Source of the DNA: Echinostoma caproni
Taxonomy: Eukaryota > Platyhelminthes > Trematoda > Plagiorchiida > Echinostomatidae
NCBI GenBank assembly: GCA_900618425.1
Contig: UZAN01039454.1
Span: 111,517-175,516, forward strand
Length of the DNA: 64,000 bases
Reading direction: 5' to 3'
Made by a program: the position numbers and the translations under genes. Every line of letters starts with the position of its first letter. The first letter of the stretch is position 1. Shown piece by piece: positions 11,764-24,823 of this stretch. The notes under the pieces are model-generated. The model was not told where the DNA came from and did not search any database. It worked only from the letters and a program-made list of their open reading frames with translations.

Positions 11764-14440
11764 TATAAGCTACTAATACCAATCATATTCTGGATCCAAA
11801 TGTAATCAGAAACTTTTTCCCTACATTGCTTCAATTTGAGATAAATTCTTTTGGTGTTCTTCTTATGAGGTTTCGTTATCTTTCAACTGACATATCATCA
11901 TTTGTGAAGCTGAGGGGCAGTACATTTGGGAGGCGTCAGACGAACAGAAGCAAAACAATGTAAAAGTATACTAGTACAGATATGCTGTGTTTGGTGCCAG
12001 GTGAGAAAACGTTATATTCCCGTGAAGGCCCAAAACACTGAAGGTTGGTATGAGAGACATAACCGAGGCCATTTTGTCACGTGAGTTTGATCTATGCGTC
12101 ACTCGTGAACGAAGTGTTAATTACGGTAGCTTGATTAAATCACAGAATATCACTCAAACGTGTCAAACCCTCATGAAGGCCGGCATTCAGTTGATAAGCT
12201 TTATTCCACTGGGAAGAAATTAAAACCTGATTCACCGGATAGCTATCACGGCACGGGGAATCTACACAGATGTTAAGCCCGGTAGTGAACCAAGATTTGT
12301 TANNNNNNNNNNNNNNNNNNNNNNNNNNNNNNNNNNNNNNNNNNNNNNNNNNNNNNNNNNNNNNNNNNNNNNNNNNNNNNNNNNNNNNNNNNNNNNNNNN
12401 NNNNNNNNNNNNNNNNNNNNNNNNNNNNNNNNNNNNNNNNNNNNNNNNNNNNNNNNNNNNNNNNNNNNNNNNNNNNNNNNNNNNNNNNNNNNNNNNNNNN
12501 NNNNNNNNNNNNNNNNNNNNNNNNNNNNNNNNNNNNNNNNNNNNNNNNNNNNNNNNNNNNNNNNNNNNNNNNNNNNNNNNNNNNNNNNNNNNNNNNNNNN
12601 NNNNNNNNNNNNNNNNNNNNNNNNNNNNNNNNNNNNNNNNNNNNNNNNNNNNNNNNNNNNNNNNNNNNNNNNNNNNNNNNNNNNNNNNNNNNNNNNNNNN
12701 NNNNNNNNNNNNNNNNNNNNNNNNNNNNNNNNNNNNNNNNNNNNAGTGAACCAAGATTTGTTAGCAAAGGTCTTTTTAAAAATGCGCAACCCAGAGAGAA
12801 AACAGACAAAAATTAAAGACTTTACCGGTTGACAAAAACGTTGGTTATCGATCAGAAAGAACGGTATATAAAATCTTTTTAGGGTAATAGAACTGTCAAA
12901 GTCATAACACAGCATTGATTAAAAGGTTGCTGAAAATCAAAGATCAACTCCCTGCTTTTTCAGTCAATTTCTATGTACTTATTTACCGGTTTCAGCGAAA
13001 TTTCACACAGGCGTGTGCGTTAACCGCATTCCGTTTGGCTTAATACCAAGGTAACTGGTTTAATCAATAGTTCGATCGTACCGTACCGTATGCAATCACA
13101 TCAACTATTTTGTTTGACCTATATATTTAGAATTNNNCCCTTTCTCTTGTTATCTCTCAATAGAGGTCGCATCTTGTCCAAAAGAGGCGCGATCGGAATC
13201 CGCCTATATCCTTCTATTTTTGTTCCTCTACAATATTGGTCACGGAATTTGGTTTTCTATGACCATTATCACATTCTGCGCAGTCATTGTCCATCCATCG
13301 TTATCAGGTAAACAATGATGGAGCCTATGGCCAAAACTCGAACAATATCTAGTCAAGGAACTCAAACTCCAATTCAGATTATGAATAAATTACATACCTG
13401 AATCCTATCGAATCCCCTGGAAGCCTAAATGGATTCGGAGGGTAGTGCAGCTAAAACAATGAAACAATCAATAATCAAGTTAACACAAGAGTGGTGAAAA
13501 GTCAGGGGTTTGAATCCGTCATTGACTATAGGAGTTTACACAACTGGTGATGGAGGAGAGAGCACCAAGTAATGCTTATTCTGACGCCAAAATAGTAACG
13601 CTACATTCTAGCCAAATCTTTGGGAGCACCAATTAAAACGGATATCTTTTGAAATGATCATTCACGGATAGGTTCAAATGAGCATCTCATGGGTGGTTAG
13701 GCTGAAGCAGTATTTTATATCCGAGTAAGATAAGTCCCGTAATTCTATGATATTGAGATGAGTAGGCATATTGTATAGACACAATTTTACCAATTTGGTT
13801 ATTTTACACACCTGAAACCATTTTGATTGCTATTCTCTACGTAGGTTACAGCGTATTTTGTTTTAACTTAGTCATGAATTCCAAGCTTGGATGGCATACT
13901 CGGTATTCGGTCATATATATGTTGACAGAAAGGGAGAAAGCAGGTTTGATTCGAGCAAGCAGAAAACACGTCTGAGTAATCCAGCTTGATTTAAGGCCAT
14001 CAATGGCGTGCTTACACAATGTGTGGAACAATTGAGGTAGTACTGACAAATAAATACTAATTCTCCCTTGGTTGAAGCCCGTTTTGATGGCTGATTTCCA
14101 GGTACGAACTCAAGAATCTAAATACCTAAGATTTCATGGCCGGGAATTCAATGTAAATAATGATGGTTCATGGATGAGCTGTGATTTTAGTAGTGCTGTA
14201 TTATAATCAGAGTATTTTACTGCTATCCAGTTTTTTGTTTCGTTGATGAACAGCAAAACCTTTACTTCAAAAAGATTTATTAGGAAAAGTTGGTGAAAGT
14301 CAAAGTTTTATTATGAGCGATTAAACAAAGCTAAATGTTATCATGCCCCATAGGATTCTTACAGAGTATTTTGAATAACTTCACAAGGAGAAACTAATAA
14401 AAATAACAAAATGCATGATCACTCAAGGATGTCAAAATTT
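11764..14440. other. No recognisable gene; 442-base N gap
   Basis: The N run is 12303-12744. The 19 bases before it (12284-12302) are repeated exactly after it (12745-12763), so the true gap may be zero or a tandem repeat. Three Ns lie at 13135-13137. Open frames drawn through the gap are meaningless. Confidence 0.6.
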
Positions 14441-16898
14441 TCAGTGTTCCAATGCTTTATCAAGTTTTGATTGCAATAGTCCAACTTTAAGAGCACACAA
14501 TACATCAGATGGCCGAGTATTCCATACGCCGCGCAATCCGACTGCAAACGAGTGATGCGGGCAAGCAAGGTGGCTGTTCGGGGTCTTCACCTTTAGTGGA
14601 TGTCCCTTAAGGTGATAGTTATGAGATAAAGTCAGCATAAAAAGGCAAGGGTGGTTGGGTAGATGCAGTAGGTGATATGCCAATATTAGGTCTCCCCGAA
14701 GTCAGCGGCATTCAGATGAGTAGAGTCCAAATATTTGCAGTCTTTCGGAGTATGTCTTGTTTCACAGACCTTTTACCAATTTCGTTGTCAGCCTTTGCGG
14801 ACGTTCTAGAACAAATAGCAGTGAATCAGGACCAAGGATATGTGGCAGGTCATTTATAAATACAAGAGAGAGACGAGGCCCCAGTACCGATCCTTGATAA
14901 ATCCCTCTGGCTGCGGTGATAGGCTCTGATAATGAATCACCAACACGAACTAACATGGCTTTTTGTCGGAGAAACTCCTTGATCCAATCCAGAACCAAAC
15001 CTCTTACTCCTTAGTTGTAGAGTTTTCGCAGTAGAATTTGGTGGTTTACTCGATCAAATGCCTTGGAGAAGTTCAAATAAACTATATCCAATGGCTGGCC
15101 TGCATCGACGGATTTTGTTCACTCATCCCGTGCATGAAGTAGATTTTTTGTGCACGAACCCTTGTTCCGAAATTTGTGCTGAGTTGAAGAAGAAAGCACA
15201 TGCTTGTTCGGATATTACATCAACAGATCTGCCACAATAGCTTCCATGACTTTCGATAACATAGGAAGAAGTGTAACAGGGAGATAGTTGGCGGGATCAC
15301 TGCGAGATCCCCCTTTGTAAATGGGGGAATCACCCCTTCCTTCCGTATCTGAGGAATTACTGCCTTGTTGAACATCCTTTGGCAAAGAACAGCCAGAGGT
15401 TCGGAAATGTTATTGGCTAGCGACATCAGAGTCCGGAGATGCATGTTGTTTGCGCCTGGGGATGAATTCTTATGCAAAGTTAGTAACTTTGTTCTAAACT
15501 TCTCACTGTCAAAATCCATGTTATCCAGTGACGGAAACGACATACAGGGTAGTTTTGCTTGGAATCTGTAATGCTTCGTGTGTCATTGCAGTAAATACCG
15601 ATCGAACGGCTTTTTGAGGAATCCTGTTGATTCTAGATTAGTGGTTGAAGCATGTCCAGACGATCTCAATGTTGGTTTTCCGCTTTTCACTTTCCTTTTA
15701 GAGTTGATGTGTTTATAAAGCAATTTTCAATCAGAAATGAACTTCTGAGCCAGGGTTTCATAGTACATCAATTTGTCCTCTCGTACAAACTTGGTACACT
15801 GATTTTACAGTAAGGAATAAATATTCCAAGTTTCGATGGATGGACGTCTTCTGTCCTCCCACCAGGAAAATTTTCTTTGCTCTATCCATTTCTTTGTTCG
15901 GCTGCGAAAGAATGACTGTCGAGCTTTAGATTTAGCACATGTTTTGATATCTTTTGCAGCCGTTAAAGGTTTGCTACGATGATCAGTAACGCTCTTCCAT
16001 GCCACCAAAGTATCGTGATCGTCTTCTGGCAGGATCCATTGCTACTAAATGTTGCCAGGTTGTGCAGCATTTTGTAGTCTATGATGACACTGGTACTGCT
16101 CTTTTGGTTTTCTTTGGTAGAGGCACAGCCTATATAATCAAACTTCAATGCGGCGTGATCACTACGTCCTAGTGGAGACTTGAAATTGATGGATTCCACC
16201 ACCAGCTCCTCATTAGTCAGCACTAATTCATGTTGATGGTACTTGACCTAGTCCAAATGTGGTGGTTGCTGTTACCGGGTTGTGCAGTGGGTGCAATCCA
16301 ATGAACTGAGATAATTTTCTCTAGAATGGCTGGCGGGAAGTCCTCGTTTTCATGAGATTGAGGCAGTTAAAGTCACCCATTATGAGAGCATGGGTGAACT
16401 TTAGTGATGGCGCAATCTTCATGCAACAAAACCTCGTTGGCTGAGTCAGAAGATGCGGGAGGTCGGTACACAACACCGATTAGCTTTGGAGAGTCTTACT
16501 GAACACCATAACGAATCGGGGGCTACGTCGGGAATATCAAGATGTTCAAACTGTAAATTGTTTCGATGGTTAAGCAGCAATCCACCTCCTCGTGTAGGAC
16601 GATCACGTCTGAGCAGCGACATTCCGGATAGAAGCAATTCCGAGTCGAGAATGTCGGTGGTCAGCCAGGTTTTGGTAACGTCAAAAATGTCAAATCGACT
16701 AGTTTTCCAACGAAGTTCCATCTCGAAGTATTTACTAAGATAACCTCGTGCATTGGTATAAAAACATGAAAGATATCTTCGGCAAAGAAATCTATCTGGG
16801 TATGTGGTGTTGTTTCTGTCGACCAACTTGGAATCGGCTAACAATGTGTTTGTAAACTTGATTTCGTCAATGCTGATTGATGAATTCGGAGTGATCAA
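14441..16898 (-). pseudogene. CR1-like non-LTR retrotransposon ORF2: AP endonuclease + reverse transcriptase
   Basis: Reading on the minus strand from 16898: YTNARGYLSK opens the apurinic endonuclease, followed by VTKTWL (usual TETWL, catalytic Glu now Lys), RPTRGGGLLL, an intact GDFN (16366-16377) and SPLGRSDHAALKF (intact Ser-Asp-His). The RT follows with NSSPGANNMHLRTLMSLA, EPLAVLCQRMFNKAVIP and YLNFSKAFDRV (about 15050-15085; the catalytic Asp of LDFSKAFD is Asn), then YQGSVLGP and VFINDLP. No FADD box can be read. The C-terminal end (14441-14683) has NYHLKGHPLK and GVWNTRPSDVL, the CR1-type R-G-H...WN-x-(L)P tail. The element would nick DNA and prime reverse transcription from its own 3' end. 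Roughly 2.5 kb is colinear, with frameshifts and stops but no large deletion. Confidence 0.9.
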
Positions 16899-18982
16899 AC
16901 CGCACTAAGTGACCAAGTACACATTTCTTTGCTACCTCACGGACTTCATCAATCAGATATGATAGTGACCAAATAGCTCAAATGGACGTGGCAAGTTTCA
17001 AAAACACTCCTTGGTTCAATCAAGTTAAATGTGATTTTCTCTCTAATTCTAAATTAGTTTTTTATTTTTTCATTTTACTTCCCTTTAGTGAATATACAGA
17101 GATACACTTTTCAGGAAGGGGGAAGCGGCCAATCGAAGAGCTGCTGTTCAATACACAATAGTGAAATTAATTTTTTCGTAAGAAACATTTTTCCCATAAA
17201 TTTTGATGCACTAGTCTTTAGCGGGAATCAGTCAAAACCAACCACTTCACTACTATTTGATAGTGATTCATTTGACCAATAACGTTGTGCAACGTGGAGA
17301 CATTTTAAAACATTTGCTTTTTTGCTGCCAAATTGAAGCACAAACGTTGGAGTGAAGCGTATTATTGGGCTATATATTGTCGGTCGACCACGTGTGTAAA
17401 ACGCGGGATCCTGATATTGAGAAAGAATCAACGTCTGAGTCACACCAGCATTTCCCAGGATAGGAACTTTCAAAACCCCATTGGGATTCAGTACCTTTTG
17501 TCCTAAAACAACGTCATAGGCGCATTCGCATCTAAATGGTGTGAAAGACATAGTCGTTTGTTTTGTTAAAACTTTAAAGCAAAACGGTAGACTAGAAAAC
17601 GTCTTCGGTTAAAGCGCATGAAATGCCCGATAGCTATGCAGTTTTCACAACTTGGAAACGTTTAAATCGACACTATTCTGGGTGATTATATTACACTAAA
17701 CTGCACTATCTAGACTGTGAAAAGCACGCTGTAGCCCAAATACACCAATCGTATGATAAATACCTCCCTGTACTTTGTCAAACAACAGATGGTCAAAACA
17801 AAACTGTATCATGATAAAACTAAAATACTGAATGCCAAAAACAAGGTACACATTACAGTTATTTGTCTCTCAGTCCAACAAAGCGTTCAGAGAGATCTTG
17901 CATTTCAAACTACATTTGGTGTCGTATCGATTCGGTCAGCTTGTGTGATGTTCCCAAAATGCTTATCAGATAGAACAAAATGAGGGCAAACTGTTTTCGT
18001 CTCGGCATTACGGGCTTTGTTGTTCACAATCCATAGTGTTGTTTTGGCCCCAAAGCCCATTTATTTCTTGATTTAAGCGCTTGTTGCAAGGAAATAGTGG
18101 GTTTGACAACCAATAGCGGTGTATGGCTATTACAAACCAGCAGACGTGCACAATGGGATAGCCTGCCGAAGTAATACTATATCCGAGTTATCTCTGAGAC
18201 GTTCCATAGCTCTCTAGATGCTACAAAATCTGAATTTTCCAAGTCATGTATTCGTATTCGAAGCTATTGACTCTAAAATTTGATGAATAAATGTTCACCT
18301 CCAATAGAGAAATATGCGCTCATCTTTTGGTATCCCTCTCATTTGGTGAGCTATCCATTTTAACCACTCTGTTAGTGGTCGTGTTTTTTACCCTTCTCAG
18401 TGAATGATAGCATGGTTGGAATTCGTTGATACATGAAGGTTATAAACCAGAACCATTGAATCATTCAAAGGTACTTCCGTTGAGGGAAGTAAATATAATT
18501 TACTAACAAAATACTGCCTCGGAAAAGAATGAAAGAAGCTTTAAATAGAGGTGATAGTGAGAGGTTTTGTCATGTGCTTAATCTGTTCTCGACCATATCC
18601 GGAATAGGCCCCTTTTTAAAAATTTAATAGCATTTAAAACGGATATACGATTCATTTATCACTAACAATTGATATGAAATGGAATCTGTGACAGATATTT
18701 CATTGTGTATTTCTCAATGGAGTCTGACTCGTTTTTGAATGCATAAAGATAAATCACATCAAGCTTGTGCTCCCATACAAATTTCATAGGTTGCAAAGTC
18801 CCTTGAAATCTGACCGAAAACCCCCAAGTATTCTTATCATGATAGTAAAATCCTCGAATACTTTTGAATCGACGGGTTATCACGCAAGTAAATTTTTTTA
18901 TGTAACCAAACTATTTTTCCGGTTAGTTTCTCGAGTATTTGATACGCCAAAAGTTATTCATTTTTTATGAAAACAGAATAAC
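16899..18982. other. No recognised gene apart from the unassigned frame at 17228-17551
   Basis: AT-rich sequence with short frames only. Nothing matches a family I know. Confidence 0.4.
17228..17551 (-). CDS. Unassigned open frame upstream of the CR1-like ORF2
   Basis: A 107-residue frame starts MSFTPFRCECAYD. It lies 330 bases upstream of the LINE endonuclease, in the same orientation. The position would suit an ORF1 remnant or 5' leader of that LINE, but no RNA-binding or zinc-knuckle motif is visible. The length is near what chance gives in 64 kb. Confidence 0.2.
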   Translation of the reverse strand: MSFTPFRCECAYDVVLGQKVLNPNGVLKVPILGNAGVTQTLILSQYQDPAFYTRGRPTIYSPIIRFTPTFVLQFGSKKANVLKCLHVAQRYWSNESLSNSSEVVGFD

Positions 18983-19467
18983 CTTACTCAATCTGTTCAT
19001 TTCATACATGCTCGTTTGACAAACCTTTTCACAGCAAAAGCTGGTAAAGTTGATCAGTGGTATCACGGTTAGATGGTCCATAGCTCGGGAAGCATTATGT
19101 AACACAGATAGAAGTTGTAAAAGTTCGACTCTACATTCCTCGATGTGACATTTGGCTAACCGCTTCAGGTTATTCGGTATTGGCCGAAGTGTTTTCACGC
19201 CGTAGACGTTTGAAATAAGTGATTGAATATTGGCTACGTTCAATACATCCAGATAGAAAATCCATCCGTACTCGTTGCACAGCAATCTTGCACGTCAATC
19301 TTACAAGTCCGCTCAACTGACGAATCATTGATGGTGGGAGACGACGTTTGAGAAACTGAAAACACTGTTTTCCCGTCTAACCGTGATACCACTGATCAGA
19401 TTTACCAGTTTTTGCTGTGGAAAAGGTTCGTCAAACGCGCATGTATGAAATGAACAGATTGAGTAAG
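18983..19467. repeat. 485-bp inverted-repeat (foldback or MITE-like) element
   Basis: Left arm 18983-19073 and right arm 19376-19467 are reverse complements of each other. By eye they differ by about five substitutions and one indel over 92 bases. Outer ends are CTTACTCAATCTG and its complement; the inner ends are TCTAACCGTGATACC. The 302-base centre is not repeated and has no coding motif. No target-site duplication is obvious outside the arms. The structure fits a non-autonomous DNA transposon or a snap-back duplication. Confidence 0.8.
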
Positions 19468-22331
19468 TCACTGAATCATAAATTGATGAACTCATCCTTT
19501 CCTGAACACCCTGAAAAAGACCATAACTTTCAGTTGTATGCAATACACTACTTGCTGCAATTTCATTTTATAACTTTTATTTGGATCAGAGGAGCTCAAA
19601 ACGCAAGCATAGCAATGGTCATTCAACGCGTTACTTTATAGTTTTCAACGGCGCAGTACAGGTGTTTCGCAAGTTTTGACATGTGTGCGTGGTGGATCAA
19701 AGAAATCTAAAAATGACTTCACCTCCCTCGCCCATGCTACTTTTTGATCCATGTACCCCTTTTCCTTCGTAATCACATTCAATTTGTGATATGTTTGTAA
19801 CGTTTTGTCTGATATTTGGCTGGATTTCTGAGAGACAAGAATCTTCGTGTGTGCAAAATTAAAATTCTTTTCAAACCATTGACATATGTATTGAAATTTA
19901 ATTCATAAAACTTTTATGGTTTTATTTCAAGATTAGAAAACACTTTGGTGTAACGGATGTTCAAACAACGATTTGACCATCTCACAAATCAGCGCTCATC
20001 TCCATTTATAGCTACCTAAATATCCGTACCATGGGCATATGATGACCTTTTCTTGTGAAGTGTAACATTTGAAATACTGATCGCTTTCAGACGCATTGAT
20101 AGTCGTAATGCGCAACGTGTCCAAACGTGTACCAGTTTCTTAGTGTAGTGATTTCTCTACGGAAATATAAGTTAACTAGAGCATATCCTCTGGGAATAGA
20201 AGGGATTCTCTATATGAAACAGAATATCCTGAGCGCGTTGGCTGATATTCAGAAAGGGGACACGACTGCCCTCATGAAAATGGCGCCAGGTATCCAATGG
20301 GGCACGCTGCAGTACTTTCACACCACTTCCTGAAGTCCTGCGTCGGTTGAAAGACAATCAACAGTGTAGATCCGTATCAATGGCAAAATGCCTAGCTGTC
20401 ACCTGGTCTAACCCAATGGTGCACGTTAGGGGTCATCTATTTTGAAATGCACCGATATTCTGAGATGTGACATTTTGTGTACTAATTTCAGGAAAATGTC
20501 AACCGAGATAGAATCAGAGAAAAATGAAGTGTGACAAATCTGCATTTCTAGAAAGAACGACATTTTGGGGACTTGATGGAACTTTTGCACAAATCTTATT
20601 GTACGGGAAACGCAATGCATCATTTGATTTACGAGTTTCTTCATTGTTTCCAGAATAGAGAAATAACGCCCAAAACATACTGAAGTCGAGGTTAAAATAA
20701 AGAAAATCATTGCCTGCGGCCATAGATTCATTCCTTCTTTGGGAAGTAAGCCACATCTTGTTCTCTTGGAAAAACCTGAATCTGAAGTTTCTCGTCTACG
20801 ACCAAAGTTAAATGATCAATCTTTGCTCTCTCAGACCATGTAGACATACTGGAAATTGGATCTGAACACGGTCAGTGCGTCTAACCAAGTCGTTTCTAAT
20901 TCCACGCAGGCTTCTAATCTTTTCACAGTTCAAAAATGAGACGATTGTCTTCCGGCATGTACCAAAGAAAATCACACGAACAGGTATGTGCAAAGAAAAC
21001 ATTCGGTGGGAGTGCAGTGACAAGCATTTGATGATTATCCGTTTGTTATCCTAAATGGAAGACGCCATTTCTTTAGGGTGTTACCTGCGCGCAAGAAATT
21101 GAACAAAAGGCGGTAACTGTACCCTCAGAATTATTGTAACCATCAGCTTGTTTTCTCGCGTGTCACTGACGCATCTGTCCTCACACAAATTTCGGTTGGG
21201 TTGAATAACATTTAGAACGTGCTGGTGTTGTACTCAATCGCTCACCGAGCATCAGGATTTAAGTCACCAACAATGTGTTTTTCCTGTCTATGAAAAGTAT
21301 TCAACTGTTTAGATATTTTTTCGCAAAGATGGATTGATGTGTTAGATGTGGGTGCAATACACATGGTTAATTGGAATAAAAATTTCCGATTTTCATCAGT
21401 GTCTGCATATCTTTATATACATGACATTCTTCTCGTCAATGAATGAATGTGCTCATCAAAGTGTTTCAGCATGTACTTTATATTAATGTCAATTTGCATC
21501 CGTATGGTATACATATTAGTGATAATTTATTTAATTTTCATGTTAGAGTGACCTTCTTGTTAAGGAAATGAAACCTATTCATGCGTTTGTATTGTTCGAA
21601 TGAATTGTATTCCTGCTCTTCTTCCGTTGCTGAAAAAGTCGTCCGTCCGACGTGGTCGCACACTCTACTTTCCAAAGGAGTTAGTGAAATCAGGGAACCT
21701 ACTAAATTATCACTGTTTCACTGATATCTTGTTCTATTTTTTACATAAAAAAGAAAAACATGGGGGTACTCATTCCAATGAATACTATAACATATTTGGT
21801 TTGCGATCCCTGTAAATGTAGAGCTGTTTGGCCCTCAGCTCGGCTCCAAACATGTTTCGAGTCCTATCAGAGATACACATTTATTTCGCGCTGTTTATGA
21901 AATCAAACTAATAGGAAATTATAGCATTATAAATGCAACGCAGGGAAGTAAACCAAACAATATATTCCGTTCTGTTTATGCCTTTTATGACGCGTTTTGT
22001 TTCAGGTGAATTTTATGCAACTTGGTGATTAATAAAAAGCTTTTAGGCGTTCACTTTCTTGTTTCAGCATGTTTGAGAATATCAGTATTCAGCTTGACTA
22101 TATGATTAATTTTGTCCAATAAGGAACAAAATATAATTGGCCGAAATCTCCATGGAATTGTGCAACAATTCGACTCTCTCTTTGGTCTCATTAAGTGAAC
22201 AGTTAAATTGATATGAACGAAATTCCGAAAGCACGTCTCTTGTAGTCAAGTCAAGAAAAGTCAACATTTGTTTGAACATCTCCTAGTATGATTGAGGATT
22301 TACTTCATCCTTTCTTTTCTATACGAGTTTA
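19468..22331. other. No recognisable gene
   Basis: Only short, unassigned frames. Confidence 0.4.
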
Positions 22332-22392
22332 CAGTCCATTTTAAGAGAGAAGAAGAATAACNCAGTCCATTTTAAGAGAGAAGAAGAATAAC
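22332..22392. repeat. 30-bp direct duplication across a single N (assembly join)
   Basis: CAGTCCATTTTAAGAGAGAA plus ten more bases (22332-22361) is repeated identically at 22363-22392, with one N between. This is best explained as two contig ends that were not merged. Confidence 0.85.
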
Positions 22393-23579
22393 CTAAGGCT
22401 ACGTGGTCGAATGCAGTACAGGAGGAAGACGTGTGGTGGCAGCGTCGTTTGAAATGAAATCATCTGAATAGATATTTTGAAAACCTAAAGCATCTGATCA
22501 GGTGTGTTACTACCACAGTAAAGCACGGAGCGGGAAACGTGACAAGAATAGTCGATTAGTTTTCATACAGTGATTTATAACTAAATTATGAAGGTCTGAG
22601 TAAAAAATCGGATATAATTTCAACATTCTTGGGATAGTTCGTCACCAAACACTCAAAATGAAGTAAATCGGGAAATGTGAAAGAATTTCACGTTTCGGAA
22701 CTCAACCATTAAAAACACGAGGATTTCAACATTTGTAGGTTAATAAATTGATTTTCGGCAAAAGCACACCAATGATAGAAATCATGTTTTATGAACTAGA
22801 ATAAGTGAATTGTTATATTCAAAATACCGCAGAAAAGAGCCTTCACCCGGGTGTTTCAAAGTGAGGGTACTGAAATGAATATAATACGAGAGCTTATCCA
22901 GTGTGTGCATATTTTCTCTGTAAACAAACTGGTTCTCCTCGTAAAAAATACCGCATCGTCTGTTAGGGGAATCAAATCAACCTCTAAAAAATTGTAAGTA
23001 CTGTGAAAATGTAAGCAAGTGAAGTAAGAAAGTGAACAAATTAGTTTTGTCCATTCGTTGTGGCGTAAACTAGCGTCCGATTATTGGCAAGTTTCCTACA
23101 AAACGCAAAGAATGACCCAACTCTGTGTATGGCACCTCAATAACCGCCAGACAAACCCGAGGTCGAAAACAGTTTGAACCAGAGCGGAAAGACAGCTCAG
23201 TAGAGGACAAAGGGTATATGCATTCTTGGTCGTGAATAAGCTAGTTTTCAGGTTTGGTAAACAAAGATCGGTAAAATTTCCATTTGTTAATTGCATCCAT
23301 AGGGTTCTTTTGAAATGTTTTAACCAAGTCAAGTCAAGCGTGCATTTTGTTCATCCTATGTGGACAGAATTTTCAGTGAAAAGAATGTTATCACTTTTGC
23401 TTTGGCATACGCGCTATGATAAAATGAGTTTAAAGTTATGAAAAATACTTACTTAGATGATAACGAATAGGAAACCGAGAACGTGTAACAACTGAGGAAA
23501 CATTTCAGCGTGAAAATCTAAATTAGACTGTGCATAAGTTCGTTTGTTATTCGCTCGATTAATACCAAAAAAAGTCAAA
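22393..23579. other. No recognisable gene
   Basis: AT-rich, short frames without motif. Confidence 0.4.
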
Positions 23580-24007
23580 GGTACAAAAGAGATGTGGAAA
23601 GCAATGGTACGAGTTTATAAGGGTTTAAATTTATTGCGGGTTACAGAATTTGAAATGGAGCTAGAACACGAGTTCTGTGTGAGGGATGCAATGCATCGGA
23701 CGAGATGGAGCCACACGGACGATCACACGCTCTCCGGTATTGGTTGACAACGGAATCAACCAGCTTCTCATAAGATACACCTGCATATCTAGAGATGCTT
23801 TTCAGGGAGCGTCTAATTAATACGAAATCCTTGGAAGTTAGACCGCGAACGATAACGGGATAGCAGTAGGTCCAATGCCATAAAACGCATGAGAAAATAA
23901 ATTTGGAGACGACGTACAAAAGCACCTTGTGATCCCGAAGACGTGACATATAAAAGGTCAATTTTCTGACTTCAAAAAATGTTTTTTTTACGTGATAGGT
24001 CCATTTC

Positions 24008-24284
24008 AGGTCAGCAGACACGAAACATCCAAGATATTTGAGGTGTTGTGACCTTTAAACTTCTAAGTTATTGATTAAGATAGTGAGAACAGATTATCCA
24101 GAAAGAGTTTATGACCCACAGTCAAAGGAAAACAAAAATTCAATGNAGGTTAGCAGACACGAAACATCCAAGATATTTGAAGTGTTGTGACCTTTAAACT
24201 TTTAAGTTATTGATTAAGATAGTGAGAACAGATTATCCAGAAAGAGTTTATGACCCACAGTCAAAGGAAAACAAAAATTCAATG
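24008..24284. repeat. 138-bp direct duplication across a single N (assembly join) inside the LINE
   Basis: 24008-24145 and 24147-24284 differ at only three positions and are separated by one N at 24146. The pattern matches two alleles or unmerged contig ends rather than a biological tandem repeat. Confidence 0.85.
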
Positions 24285-24823
24285 CATTTATTTGGGTTGA
24301 AAGACAGGTTAACACCATCGGACCATTCAGAAATGCAACTTAGGGTTGATTAAAGCGAGTGAGTTGAAGGGTTGCTGCTGTCATCAACATATTTGAAAGT
24401 GAAAACATTTGGGGTGACTGGCATGATTTGGATATAAAAGGAGAACAGAAAACGGATCAAATTGAAACCTGTATTAAACCCTGGTTTACAGTAACAGTGG
24501 AAAACCTAATACCATTGAGACAAGTGAATTGGCGTGGATTGGTGAAATAGTCGTGCATCCAATTCAAAAGATGTGACGGGAGTTTATGTTGCGGTAACAG
24601 TGTCGATAGGATGTTTCTGAAGACAGAGTTAAACGCGTTTGTGTAGTCCAAGAAACAAATGTGGACAATTTTGTGTTTTTGGTTTATAGTAAATAAAACC
24701 AAATGTATAAGACAAGCAACCACATCTAAAGTAGAGCGACACTCGCGATAAGCAAACTGGCTGGAATAACGAAAATCAAGATAAGAGGGTAGGTGCTTAA
24801 TAGTAATACGCTCAAAAGTCTTA

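Noticed and set aside
21385..21410. CTGATGA...GGAAA on the minus strand, as a further hammerhead
   Set aside because: No stem II or stem I can be formed around the cores.
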